This document shows positions 6,983 through 15,927 of a stretch of 35,326 bases of DNA, one piece after another. This DNA is from Acidobacteriota bacterium (GTDB taxonomy: Bacteria; Acidobacteriota; Vicinamibacteria; Vicinamibacterales; UBA8438): the NCBI GenBank assembly GCA_021296485.1, contig JAGWAI010000028.1, forward strand, positions 8,142-43,467. Reading direction: 5' to 3'. Every line of letters begins with the position of its first letter. Positions within the stretch are counted from its first letter, which is position 1. The translations under genes and the position numbers were made by a program. The notes beneath the pieces are model-generated. The model searched no databases, was not told the DNA's origin, and was given only the letters and a program-made list of their open reading frames with translations.

Positions 6983-9900
6983 GTGGCCAACCGATTACTG
7001 TTCGTAGCACTTACCGTCATGCTCGCATTCGCGGGCACCATCCTCCTGCCGTCCGTGGCGGCAGGCCAGGCGGCCAGCACAGCCTCGATTGCCGGTAGCG
7101 TGACCGACTCGACCGGCGCCGTGCTGCCGGGCGTCACCGTGGAAGCGGCAAGTCCGGCGCTCATCGAAGGCGTACGCACGGCGGTCACCGACGGCCAGGG
7201 CGCCTACCGGGTCGTAGCCTTGCCACCGGGGACCTACAGCGTCACGTTCACGCTGCCGGGATTCCGGACGCTCCGGCGCGAGGGGATCGAGCTGAGCACG
7301 GGATTCACCGCGCCGGCCAACGCCGAGTTGGCCGTAGGCGCCGTGGAGGAGACGGTCACCGTGACCGGCGCCAGCCCGGTGGTCGACGTGCAGAACACCC
7401 AGACCGACAACGTCATCCGGCGCGAAACGCTGCAGGCGCTGCCGACCAGTCAGAGCCTGCAGGGATTCGCCACGCTCACGCCCGGTGTAGTGACGGACAA
7501 TGTCGACATCGGCGGCAACCGCCACGAACGGGCCAACCTCCGCATGGCCGGACGCCCCTTCCAGAGGCTGTTGTTCGACGGCGTCATGATCAACAACCTG
7601 GGCGGCAACGGCGACGGCCAGTACGGCAGCTACTCGCCCAACGTCCAGGCCATGCAGGAGGTCGCGCTGGGGCTCGGCACCCAGAGCGCGGAACATTCGA
7701 ACGGCGGCGTCAACATCAACTACATCCCGCGCGAGGGCAGCAATGCGTTCTCCGGCCTGGTGGACGTGGCGTTCGGCAACGGCGACACGCAGTGGTCGAA
7801 CCTCAACGACGATTTCAGGGCCCGCGGGGTGAGCAGCGCTGCCGAGGCGCGCAAGCTCTGGGACTACGCGCTGAACGCGGGCGGTCCGCTGGCGCGCGAC
7901 CGGCTCTGGTTCTTCGCCGCGGCCCGCTGGTGGGGCGGACAGGAATATGCCCCGGGCAACTACTACAACAAGCTGGACGACATCTACATCGGCGATCCGA
8001 ACAGCGGCGTCGTGAACTACGAGCCCGATCTGGAGCGGCGCGCATTCACGGACAACCATTTCGCCGACGTCAGCGGCCGGCTGACCTGGCAGGTAGCCCG
8101 GGATCACAAGCTGTCGTGGGGCTACAGCTTTCAGAAAAGCTGCGTCTGCAACCTGTTTACCGTCTTCAACACCGCCCCGGAGGCCAACGCCAACGCCAAC
8201 TTCGATCCTGTTCACCTGACGAACGCCAACTGGACGTTCCCCGCCTCGAACCGGCTGCTGTTCGAGGCCGGCTTCAGCTATTTCCACGACCAGAACACCC
8301 ACAAGCCCGATGCCAACACCTCGAGCCGCGACGTCGGCGTTCGCGAGGCGTTGGGCACGGAGCACGTCCGGCCCGGCTACTTCTACAACGGACGGAGCTT
8401 CAGCGCCCTGCCCCCGGGGGTCGACTACTTCAGCCACTCGATCTTCAAGCAGGCGCAGGCGCGGGCGTCCGTGTCGCACGTCACCGGCACGAACTCGTTC
8501 AAGGCGGGCGTCCAGATGCTGTTCGTCCACGAAGATCGCCAGAGCAACTACGGCGACGCGGCCTCGCCCGTAATTGGAGACGCCCCCGTCTTCTACTTCT
8601 TTGCGGGAGGGCGGCCGGTGCTCATACGCCAGATCGCATCCCCGCACCTGAACCTCTCCGATTTTCGTGATGTCGGCCTGTACGTACAGGACCAGCTGAC
8701 CATCGACCGGCTGACGATCAATGGCGGCGTGCGCTACGACTCGTTCCGCGCCACCATTCCGCAGCAGACCCGGCCGGCGGGGCCCTATGTTCCGGCGATC
8801 CCGATTTCCGCCATCGGCTCGGATGCGCTGCCGAGCTACAACGCGCTGGTTCCGCGGGTCGGCGCGGCATACGACCTCTTCGGCGACGGGACGACCGCCA
8901 TCAAGGCCTCCTTCGGCAAGTACGTCAGCTCGGTCGGTTCCAACCTGCTCCTAAACTACCACCCGGCGCTGCGGATATCGACGATCGCGAACCGCACCTG
9001 GTCCGACGCGAACATGAATTTCGTCCCGGATTGCGACCTGACCAGCGCCGCGCAGAACGGCGAGTGCGGCGCGTTGGACAACAGTCTGTTCGGCCAGGCC
9101 CGCTCGGTGACCGCCACGGATCCGGCCCTGCTGAACGAGGGCCGGGGACACAACTGGCAGGCGACGGTCGCCCTCGAGCAGCAGATCATCGAGGGGTGGG
9201 GGATCGAGGTTGCCTTTGACCGCACGTGGTACGGCGATTTCCAGGCCACCGACAACCGCGCGGTGACGCCGGCCGACTACGACCCCTACTGCGTGACGGC
9301 GCCGACCCACTCGCAGCTCCCCAACGGCGGGGGCTACGAGATCTGCGGCCTGTACGACATCAATCCGTCGATGTTCGGCAGGGTGGACAACTACGTGACG
9401 CTGCAGGACAACTTCGGGGACCGGAGCCAGGTCTACAACGGCGTCCGCATCAACACGGAAGGCAGATTCCGGGACGGCACGCTGCTTGGCGGCGGGTTCA
9501 GCATCGGGCGCACCTGGGATACGAACTGCACCGTCATCGATTCGCCACAGCAGGAGCTGTACTGCGACAGCGGTCCGCCGCTAGGTCAGACGATTCAGTT
9601 CAAGCTGTTCGGCACCTACACGCTGCCGGGAGACATCCAGACGAGCGCCGCGTTCCGGGTGATCGAGGGCGCGCCAATCAACGCCGTGGTCTCGTACTCG
9701 AACGCCCAGATCGCGTCGTCCCTCGGCCGCGATCTCTCCGCCTGCGGCACGCGCACCGGCGCCGCGTGCACTGCGCGGGTGGACGTCCCGCTCTACGCGG
9801 AGGACGACACGCTGTTCGAGCCGCGCCTGGTCATGCTCGACTGGCGGTTCAGCAAGATATTCCGCATCGGCGGGGTCAGGGTTCAGGGACTCGTGGACTT

Positions 9901-10024
9901 CTTCAACCTGATGAACGTGAATGTGGCGCTGGCCGTATCCGACGCCTTCGGCGGGAGCTGGCCGCGACCGACGTCGACCGTGCCCGGCCGCACGGCCCGC
10001 CTCGGCGCCAAGGTGGATTGGTAA
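6983..10024 (+). CDS. TonB-dependent receptor with N-terminal carboxypeptidase-regulatory-like domain
   Basis: This outer-membrane transporter has 1013 residues. The GTG at 6983 is chosen because AGGAGGG (6969-6975) lies 7 bases upstream and a signal peptide (about 1-29, LLPSVAAGQ) begins there; about 48 open codons upstream look non-coding. An Ig-like carboxypeptidase-regulatory domain (about 33-118, IAGSVTDSTGAVLPGVTVE, GAYRVVALPPGTYSV) precedes a plug with EETVTVTGASPVVD and LLFDGVMINN. A large beta-barrel follows, ending in AKVDW with an aromatic C-terminal residue. This is the Oar-like/SusC-related architecture common in Acidobacteriota, used for energy-driven uptake of large or complex ligands. 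The ligand is unknown. It is divergent from a quinoprotein and convergent with the ankyrin-cytochrome gene, with only 6 bases between the stops. Confidence 0.93.
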   Translation: MANRLLFVALTVMLAFAGTILLPSVAAGQAASTASIAGSVTDSTGAVLPGVTVEAASPALIEGVRTAVTDGQGAYRVVALPPGTYSVTFTLPGFRTLRREGIELSTGFTAPANAELAVGAVEETVTVTGASPVVDVQNTQTDNVIRRETLQALPTSQSLQGFATLTPGVVTDNVDIGGNRHERANLRMAGRPFQRLLFDGVMINNLGGNGDGQYGSYSPNVQAMQEVALGLGTQSAEHSNGGVNINYIPREGSNAFSGLVDVAFGNGDTQWSNLNDDFRARGVSSAAEARKLWDYALNAGGPLARDRLWFFAAARWWGGQEYAPGNYYNKLDDIYIGDPNSGVVNYEPDLERRAFTDNHFADVSGRLTWQVARDHKLSWGYSFQKSCVCNLFTVFNTAPEANANANFDPVHLTNANWTFPASNRLLFEAGFSYFHDQNTHKPDANTSSRDVGVREALGTEHVRPGYFYNGRSFSALPPGVDYFSHSIFKQAQARASVSHVTGTNSFKAGVQMLFVHEDRQSNYGDAASPVIGDAPVFYFFAGGRPVLIRQIASPHLNLSDFRDVGLYVQDQLTIDRLTINGGVRYDSFRATIPQQTRPAGPYVPAIPISAIGSDALPSYNALVPRVGAAYDLFGDGTTAIKASFGKYVSSVGSNLLLNYHPALRISTIANRTWSDANMNFVPDCDLTSAAQNGECGALDNSLFGQARSVTATDPALLNEGRGHNWQATVALEQQIIEGWGIEVAFDRTWYGDFQATDNRAVTPADYDPYCVTAPTHSQLPNGGGYEICGLYDINPSMFGRVDNYVTLQDNFGDRSQVYNGVRINTEGRFRDGTLLGGGFSIGRTWDTNCTVIDSPQQELYCDSGPPLGQTIQFKLFGTYTLPGDIQTSAAFRVIEGAPINAVVSYSNAQIASSLGRDLSACGTRTGAACTARVDVPLYAEDDTLFEPRLVMLDWRFSKIFRIGGVRVQGLVDFFNLMNVNVALAVSDAFGGSWPRPTSTVPGRTARLGAKVDW

Positions 10025-10030
10025 GGTCCG

Positions 10031-11938
10031 CTAGCCGGGCGGTTGGGCCGTGATGCGAATCCGGTCCAGCCGCCTGGCCTCCGCCGGCAGTTCCGAGGCG
10101 CCGGGCGGCATGCCGTTCCTCTTCAGCAGATAGCTGACCACGTCGATGTTCTGTTGCGGGCTGACGCTGCCTGGCGCATCCCACGGCATCGCGCGTGACA
10201 CCGTGAGGAACAGGTCGGCCACGGTCGCGGCGTCCCAGCGCTGCTCGAAAGAGACGCCCACCAGGCTCGGGACGACCTCGCTGCCGTCGCCCTGCAACGC
10301 GCCGTCGCCGCTCAGGTCGCGGCGGTGGCACTTGCGGCACCGGCGCCGGTAGACCTGTTCCCCGCGGTCGGCCTGCTCCGCGTTGTAGACGCCTGACCAC
10401 ACCGTCAACGCGGCCGGCTGGTCTGCGGCGGCGGCGGTGCTCCGGGCCGCCAGGTCGTCGAGCGTTACCGGCAGGCCGCGCGCGCCCATCGCCTCCCGCA
10501 GCATCTCGGCGATCTGCGGCGATTCCTTGTAGGTCCCCTGCCGGAAGACGCCCGCCGCGATGTGCAGCGGCGTCCAGCCGGCCTGATTCACCAGGGTGAA
10601 CGTGTCCGCCCCGTGGTCGATAACGAGCTGCACGACCGACGGCGCCAGCCTGTAAACCGCGCCGTGCAACGCCGTCTCGCCGTTGGCGTCGACCGCGTTG
10701 ATGTCACCACCCAGATCGAGAACCACCTGCATGCACTCGAACGCTTCGGCCTCGGTGCCGCCGTCCTCGCCGGGAGATGCAATTCCGACGCCGGCGGCAA
10801 CCATGAGCAGCGTCGTGTCTTCTTCGGTCTTGAGCGCCGGATCGGCTCCCAGCTCCAGCAGCACGCGTACCAGCGGCGCATCGGCCACCTTGGCCGCCAT
10901 GAGCAGCGGCGTGGCGCCAATCCAGCTGTAGCCCTTCCGAAAGCGCGTGTTCGGATCCTCGATCATGCGCGCGTTGACGTCCGCGCCGCGCGCGACCATC
11001 TGCCTGACGAACTCCAGGTCTTCGACGTTGCCGCGGTTGACCGGGCCCGGCGGGTTGTAGCCGTACGGCGGCTTCCGCACCCAGGAGATGGCGTGCAGCG
11101 CCGTGTAGCCGATTTCGGTGTCGTCCGCCACGCCCTGGTTGGGATCGAGCCCCTGGTCGACGAGATACAGGGCGACCTCGTAGTGCGCGTTCGTCGCGGC
11201 CAGGATTACGGCGCCGGTGCCGTCCGGCAGCTCGTCGTGGATGTCGGCGCCGGACTCGAGCAGCGCCCGAACAACTTCGACGTGGCCGGCCCGCGCCGCG
11301 AATAGCAGCGCCGTGAATCCACCGATGGGCGAACGCCGGAACGACCGTGGAACCTCGGTCTCCGTGCGGGCTCCGACGTCCGCGCCGGCCTCGATCAACG
11401 TCCTTACGGCCGCGGCGTGCCCCTCCCCCGCCGCCCACATGAGCGCTGTCTGGCCGCCTCGCAGCGCCGCGTCGACATCCGCACCGTGGTCCAGCAGCAC
11501 GCGTATGGCGTCGACGCTCCCGCTGCGCGCGACCGTCATCAACGGCGTTTCGCCCTCTCCAATCGCCGCGTCGGGTTCCGCGCCGGCGTCCAGCAGCACC
11601 TCGAGCATCGCCGCACCGGCATTCGTGGCGGCCAGCCGCACAGGCGTGATGCCTAACGCGGTGGCGGCGCCCACATCCGCGCCGGCGCGCAGCAGCAGCC
11701 GGGCCGCGTCGGCATCATCGAGGTGGGCCGCCCAGTGCAGCGCCGTCATGCCGCCGGGCTCGGCGCCATTGACGTCGATATCCGGCTGCCGCAGGAGCGC
11801 GCTGACGGCATCGAGATCGGCGTTCCGAACTACATCTACCAGCGGCGGCGATTGCGCTGCCGCGCCGGCGCCGAAAATCACCAGCGCCACGGACAGGAGC
11901 AAAACGGTTCCAGGGTGATGCGAGTTGCGCTCGGTCAT
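10031..11938 (-). CDS. Secreted ankyrin-repeat protein fused to a C-terminal cytochrome c
   Basis: The product has 635 residues from the ATG at 11938; an in-frame ATG at 11962 adds eight residues, and neither has a strong ribosome site. A signal peptide (VLLLSVALVIFGAGAAAQ) is followed by about ten ankyrin repeats (roughly 30-480) with recurrent GxTALHWAA, LLLRAGADV and LLDHGADVDA patterns. The final 110 residues are a class I cytochrome c: CRKCH at 534-538, and a likely methionine ligand in SRAMPWDAPG. The context is a divergent DUF1592-DUF1552 pair, an arrangement repeated in the opposite orientation at 22253-27816. Ankyrin repeats bind other proteins. Pseudomonas AnkB, an ankyrin protein in the cell envelope, supports the catalase KatB, so a helper or electron-transfer role for the neighbouring haem proteins is a reasonable inference. 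Confidence 0.88.
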   Translation of the reverse strand: MTERNSHHPGTVLLLSVALVIFGAGAAAQSPPLVDVVRNADLDAVSALLRQPDIDVNGAEPGGMTALHWAAHLDDADAARLLLRAGADVGAATALGITPVRLAATNAGAAMLEVLLDAGAEPDAAIGEGETPLMTVARSGSVDAIRVLLDHGADVDAALRGGQTALMWAAGEGHAAAVRTLIEAGADVGARTETEVPRSFRRSPIGGFTALLFAARAGHVEVVRALLESGADIHDELPDGTGAVILAATNAHYEVALYLVDQGLDPNQGVADDTEIGYTALHAISWVRKPPYGYNPPGPVNRGNVEDLEFVRQMVARGADVNARMIEDPNTRFRKGYSWIGATPLLMAAKVADAPLVRVLLELGADPALKTEEDTTLLMVAAGVGIASPGEDGGTEAEAFECMQVVLDLGGDINAVDANGETALHGAVYRLAPSVVQLVIDHGADTFTLVNQAGWTPLHIAAGVFRQGTYKESPQIAEMLREAMGARGLPVTLDDLAARSTAAAADQPAALTVWSGVYNAEQADRGEQVYRRRCRKCHRRDLSGDGALQGDGSEVVPSLVGVSFEQRWDAATVADLFLTVSRAMPWDAPGSVSPQQNIDVVSYLLKRNGMPPGASELPAEARRLDRIRITAQPPG

Positions 11939-11961
11939 CTTCGTTGCGGCGCGCTGCCGCA

Positions 11962-11991
11962 TTGCGGCAAACCGCGATTATTGCATATAAT
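11962..11991 (+). promoter_or_regulatory. Probable promoter of the DUF1592-led operon
   Basis: TTGCGG (11962-11967) and a perfect TATAAT (11986-11991) are 18 bases apart, with the operon start 65 bases downstream. The divergent gap is only 118 bases, so the ankyrin-cytochrome promoter on the other strand must overlap this one (AATAAT-like boxes are visible there), which would let a single factor control both directions. Confidence 0.5.
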
Positions 11992-12056
11992 TTCGCATCT
12001 TACGAAGAACTGCGGCGCTGAATCACTGTAGCATCGGCTTCGGGTGGTTTGGGGAG

Positions 12057-14495
12057 ATGCGGACCAAGACCTCTCTGGCGGCGCTCGCCGGCATCCTCTC
12101 GATTGCCGGATATGCACCAGCAGCGGCCGGGCAACAGGCCGCCGCGGGCGACGATCCTGATCGCGGCGCACTGATCAGCCGCTACTGCGTAGGCTGTCAC
12201 AACGAACGGCTCCGGACCGCAGATCTCCTGCTCGACCGTGCCGACATCACCGATATCGGCGCCGACGCCCAGCTCTGGGAAAACGTCGTGCGCAAGCTGC
12301 GCGCCGGCATGATGCCGCCCGCCGGGCGGCCGCGGCCGGATCAAGCGCAGCGAGACGGCCTGGTGGCCTGGCTCGAGTCCGAGCTCGACCAGGCTGCAGT
12401 GCGCCATCCGAACCCGGGCAGGGTCGACGGCCTGCGCCGCCTGAGCCGCACCGAGTACCGCAACGCCGTCCGCGACCTGATTGCGCTCGAAGTCGACGTT
12501 GCCGAACTGCTGCCCGCGGACGACTCGAGCGGCGGGTTCGACAACGCAAGTCTCGGAGGACTCGATCCGGGACGCATGGAAGCGTATCTTCTGGCGGCGC
12601 GAAAGGTGAGCCGCCTGGCGGTCGGTGCAGCCGTAAGACCAACCTCTCATACGTTCGTCGTACCCTCGGATCTCACGCAGAACCGCCACATCGACGGCCT
12701 GCCGTTCGGCACCCGGGGCGGCGCCGTGGTGCCGTTCACGTTCCCCGGCAGCGGCGCATACGACATCGATATCATGCTTGGCCGGGATTTCCTGCAGTTG
12801 GGACTGGTGGGACCGGCCGGTATCTCCGAACCGCACGACCTGGTAGTGACCCTCGACGGTGAGATCGTGCACACGGAGAGCCTTGAGCCCCCAAAGATGC
12901 CTTCCAGGCAGCCGGCGGGTGACGACGCGCAGCCCGACCTCTACGCATCAAACGAGGACGACACGGGCGGCGGACCGGACGTCAGCGTCCGCCTGTCCGT
13001 GCGTGCGGGCAAGCGCGCGCTCGGCGTGGCGTTCGTCAACAAGGGCTACAGGCTGGTGGAGCAACACCAGCAGCCCTTCGAGCGGCCCCACGTTGCCCAG
13101 GGCGAGGACCAGCGGCCCGAGCCGGTGATAGAGACCATCGAGATCACCGGGCCGTTCGAGACGAGCGGGTCACGCGCCGAAACGGCGAGCCGGCGGCGCA
13201 TCTTCAGCTGCCGGCCCGCGAGCCGCCTCGAGGAAACGGACTGCGCCCAGGCCATTCTCATGACGCTGGCGCGGCGGGCGTACCGGCGACCGGTGACCGG
13301 GTCGGACCTGGAGGACCTGCTCGCCTTCTACAGGGAGGGATACGCGGAGGGCCAGTCTGCGCCCGAGGGCGGCTTCGAGGCGGGCATCCACCGGGCGCTC
13401 AGGCGGCTGCTTGCGCATCCGGAATTCCTGCTGCGCATCGAGCGCGATCCCGAGACCGCCACCGGCCCGTATCGCATCAGCGATATCGAGCTGGCGTCGC
13501 GGCTGTCGTTCTTCCTGTGGAGCAGCATCCCCGACGACGAACTGCTCGACGCCGCGAGCCGCGGGATTCTCAGCGAGCCGGAGGTGCTCGAACAGCAGGT
13601 GCGCCGCATGCTCGCCGACACGCGGTCGAGCGCACTCATCGAGAACTTCGCGGCGCAGTGGCTGTACCTGCGTAATCTGCCCGAGACCACCCCCGACGCC
13701 TGGCTGTTTCCAGACTTCGACGACAACCTGCGCCGCTCGATGCGGCGCGAGACCGAATTGTTCTTCGAAAGCATCATCCGTGAGGACCGCAGCGTGATCG
13801 ATCTCCTCGCGGCGGACTATACCTTCGTCGACGAGCGGCTCGCCCGGCACTACGGCATGCCCCACGTACGCGGCAGCCGCTTCCGGCGCGTGGCGTTGGA
13901 CCCCGACAGCGGGCGCGGCGGCCTGCTCGGGCACGCCAGCATTCTCACGGTAACGTCGTACGCGACCCGCACCTCACCGGTGCTGCGCGGCAAGTGGGTC
14001 CTGGAGAACATCCTGGGAACTCCGCCGCCTCCGCCACCCGCGAACGTGCCGCCGCTCGAAGACGCGGGCCGCGGACAGGCGCTTTCGATGCGCGAACGGG
14101 TGGCCCAGCATCGCGCGAATCCCGTGTGCGCCAGCTGCCACGCGCTCATGGATCCAATCGGCCTGTCGCTGGAGAACTTCGACGGGATCGGCCGCTGGAG
14201 GACACGCACCGAGGGCTTTGCCCCGCTTGACGTATCGGGTAATCTGCCCGACGGGTCGGCCTACGATGGTGTGGCCGGCCTCAAGACGACGCTGTTGAAC
14301 CGACCGGAGCTGTTCGTGACCACAGTCAGCGAGAAACTGCTTGCGTACGCCCTCGGCCGCGCCGTTGAATACTACGATGCGCCCGCGGTGCGCCGGACCG
14401 TGCGCGACGCCGAACAGCACGACTATCGGTTCTCGTCGCTCATTCTGGGGATCGTTCGCAGCACGCCGTTTCAGATGAGAGGCCAGCAGTCATGA
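12057..14495 (+). CDS. DUF1592-type dihaem cytochrome protein (PSD-domain protein), copy A
   Basis: The product is a secreted 812-residue protein with the full planctomycete/acidobacterial domain string: signal peptide (about 1-25), cytochrome c-like PSD1 domain with CVGCH at 44-48 and GMMPP, DUF1587 (LSRTEYRNAVRDL), DUF1595 (LARRAYRRPVT), DUF1592 (ASRLSFFLWSSIPDDELLD), DUF1588 (SYATRTSPVLRGKWVLEN and the polyproline stretch), a second haem site CASCH at 691-695 inside NPVCASCHALMDPIGL, and DUF1585 at the C terminus. The reaction is unknown for the whole family; two covalent haems imply an electron-transfer or redox role outside the cytoplasm. Its last four bases (ATGA) overlap the start of the DUF1552 gene, so translation is coupled. 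Confidence 0.93.
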   Translation: MRTKTSLAALAGILSIAGYAPAAAGQQAAAGDDPDRGALISRYCVGCHNERLRTADLLLDRADITDIGADAQLWENVVRKLRAGMMPPAGRPRPDQAQRDGLVAWLESELDQAAVRHPNPGRVDGLRRLSRTEYRNAVRDLIALEVDVAELLPADDSSGGFDNASLGGLDPGRMEAYLLAARKVSRLAVGAAVRPTSHTFVVPSDLTQNRHIDGLPFGTRGGAVVPFTFPGSGAYDIDIMLGRDFLQLGLVGPAGISEPHDLVVTLDGEIVHTESLEPPKMPSRQPAGDDAQPDLYASNEDDTGGGPDVSVRLSVRAGKRALGVAFVNKGYRLVEQHQQPFERPHVAQGEDQRPEPVIETIEITGPFETSGSRAETASRRRIFSCRPASRLEETDCAQAILMTLARRAYRRPVTGSDLEDLLAFYREGYAEGQSAPEGGFEAGIHRALRRLLAHPEFLLRIERDPETATGPYRISDIELASRLSFFLWSSIPDDELLDAASRGILSEPEVLEQQVRRMLADTRSSALIENFAAQWLYLRNLPETTPDAWLFPDFDDNLRRSMRRETELFFESIIREDRSVIDLLAADYTFVDERLARHYGMPHVRGSRFRRVALDPDSGRGGLLGHASILTVTSYATRTSPVLRGKWVLENILGTPPPPPPANVPPLEDAGRGQALSMRERVAQHRANPVCASCHALMDPIGLSLENFDGIGRWRTRTEGFAPLDVSGNLPDGSAYDGVAGLKTTLLNRPELFVTTVSEKLLAYALGRAVEYYDAPAVRRTVRDAEQHDYRFSSLILGIVRSTPFQMRGQQS

Positions 14496-15862
14496 TCATT
14501 CGCAAGATAGCGTTGCCGCGGCGGACGTTCCTGCGCGGAGCGGGCGCCGCATTGGCGTTGCCGCTGCTCGACGCGATGGTGCCGGCGCTCACCGCCGCTG
14601 CCAGGACCGCGGCCAACCCGGTTCGCCGGTTGGGCTTCGTTTACTTTCCGCACGGTTCGGTTACGTGGAGCAAGGAACAGAACCTGTGGACGCCGGCCCG
14701 CGAGGGCAAGATCGAGGAGCTGCCGCCCATATTGAGTTCACTCGGCCCATATCGCGATCAGGTGACCGTGGTCACGAACCTGGAGATGAAGAATGCCCAG
14801 GGCAACGGGCGGGACGGCAACGGCGAGCACACGCGCGCGAACGCGACGTTCCTGAGCGCGGCGCGCCCCAAGATGACCGTGCGCTCGGACGTGCGGCTGG
14901 CCACGACGGTCGATCAGATTGCGGCCCGCGAGCTGTGCAAGGACACGCGGTTGCCGTCGCTGGAACTGGCCCTGGATTCGAACTTCCTCGTGGGCAACTG
15001 CGACGACGGCTACAACTGCGTATATGTGAATACGATTGCGTGGTCATCGCCCACCACGCCGCTGCCGGCGGAGACGAATCCGCGGCGCGTGTTCGAGCGC
15101 CTGTTCGGTGAGGGCGGCAGCGAGGCGGAAATGCAGGCCGAAGCGCGAGCTGACCGCAGCATCCTCGATGCAATCACCGAGGATCTGGCGCAACTGCGCG
15201 CAACGCTCGGTCCCGAAGACCGCGGCCGCATGAGCGAGTACCTCGACACCGTGCGCGAGGTCGAGCGGCGGATCCGGTTGGCGGAGCGGCAAACGGACCA
15301 GCCCGGCCTGACGCTGCCCGAGCAACCAGTCGGCGTACCGGACAGCTATGACGAACATGCAAAGCTGATGCTCGACTTGCAGGTGCTGGCCTATCAGGCC
15401 GACATCACGCGGGTCTTCACGATGATGGTCGGCCGGGAACAAAACGCACGCCCCTTCCCCTGGATCGGTGTCAACGACGGACACCACGCCATCTCGCATC
15501 ACCAGGACAATCCGGAGAAAATAGCCGCGCTCTCCAAGATCAACGCCTATCAGGTTGAGCTGTTCGCCTATCTGCTGCAGAAACTGCACGCGACGCCGGA
15601 CGGTCCGGGCAACCTCCTTGACCATTCGATGCTGCTCTACGGCAGCGGCATATCCAACGGAAACCTCCACGACCACAAGAACCTGCCGATTCTGGTGGCG
15701 GGCGGCGGGGCGGGACGGCTCAAGGGCGGCCGCCACATAAAGTACGCAGAGCAGACGCCGATGGCGAATCTGCTCGTCGGGCTGCTGGACCGGGCGGGCG
15801 TCCACGTGGACCGCTTCGGCGACAGCACGGGTCGGATCGACCTCGAACCCCTTTCACTCTAG
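14492..15862 (+). CDS. DUF1552 protein with Tat signal, copy A
   Basis: The product has 456 residues and starts with a twin-arginine signal (PRRTFLRGAGAALALPLLDA), so it is exported folded. The body carries the DUF1552 landmarks: FVYFPHGSVTW, the pattern YVNTIAWSSPTTPLP, a His-rich segment GVNDGHHAISHHQDNPEK, and LLYGSGISNGNLHDHKNLPI near the C terminus. The domain is related in outline to DUF1501 and alkaline-phosphatase/sulfatase-like proteins, and the Asp/His clusters could bind metal, but no activity has been assigned as far as I know. It is encoded directly after a DUF1592 cytochrome with a 4-base overlap, the usual pairing, so the two probably act together. Confidence 0.93.
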   Translation: MIIRKIALPRRTFLRGAGAALALPLLDAMVPALTAAARTAANPVRRLGFVYFPHGSVTWSKEQNLWTPAREGKIEELPPILSSLGPYRDQVTVVTNLEMKNAQGNGRDGNGEHTRANATFLSAARPKMTVRSDVRLATTVDQIAARELCKDTRLPSLELALDSNFLVGNCDDGYNCVYVNTIAWSSPTTPLPAETNPRRVFERLFGEGGSEAEMQAEARADRSILDAITEDLAQLRATLGPEDRGRMSEYLDTVREVERRIRLAERQTDQPGLTLPEQPVGVPDSYDEHAKLMLDLQVLAYQADITRVFTMMVGREQNARPFPWIGVNDGHHAISHHQDNPEKIAALSKINAYQVELFAYLLQKLHATPDGPGNLLDHSMLLYGSGISNGNLHDHKNLPILVAGGGAGRLKGGRHIKYAEQTPMANLLVGLLDRAGVHVDRFGDSTGRIDLEPLSL

Positions 15863-15927
15863 GCGGCGCAACTGGCCGGGCGGGGCCGCTGGCTCCGCCA
15901 GCATTTTCCACGTGCCCGGAGGTGGCG

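Noticed and set aside
6995-8647. 550-codon open frame on the minus strand
   Set aside because: It lies wholly within the TonB receptor gene on the other strand. Its translation is rich in Arg/Val/Ala/Gly with no domain or signal, as expected for an antisense shadow in GC-rich DNA.
14026-14052. Proline-codon repeat (GC-rich triplet run) in DUF1592 copy A
   Set aside because: The same polyproline stretch is present in copy B (near 24135-24155) and is a normal part of the DUF1588 region, not an expanding repeat.
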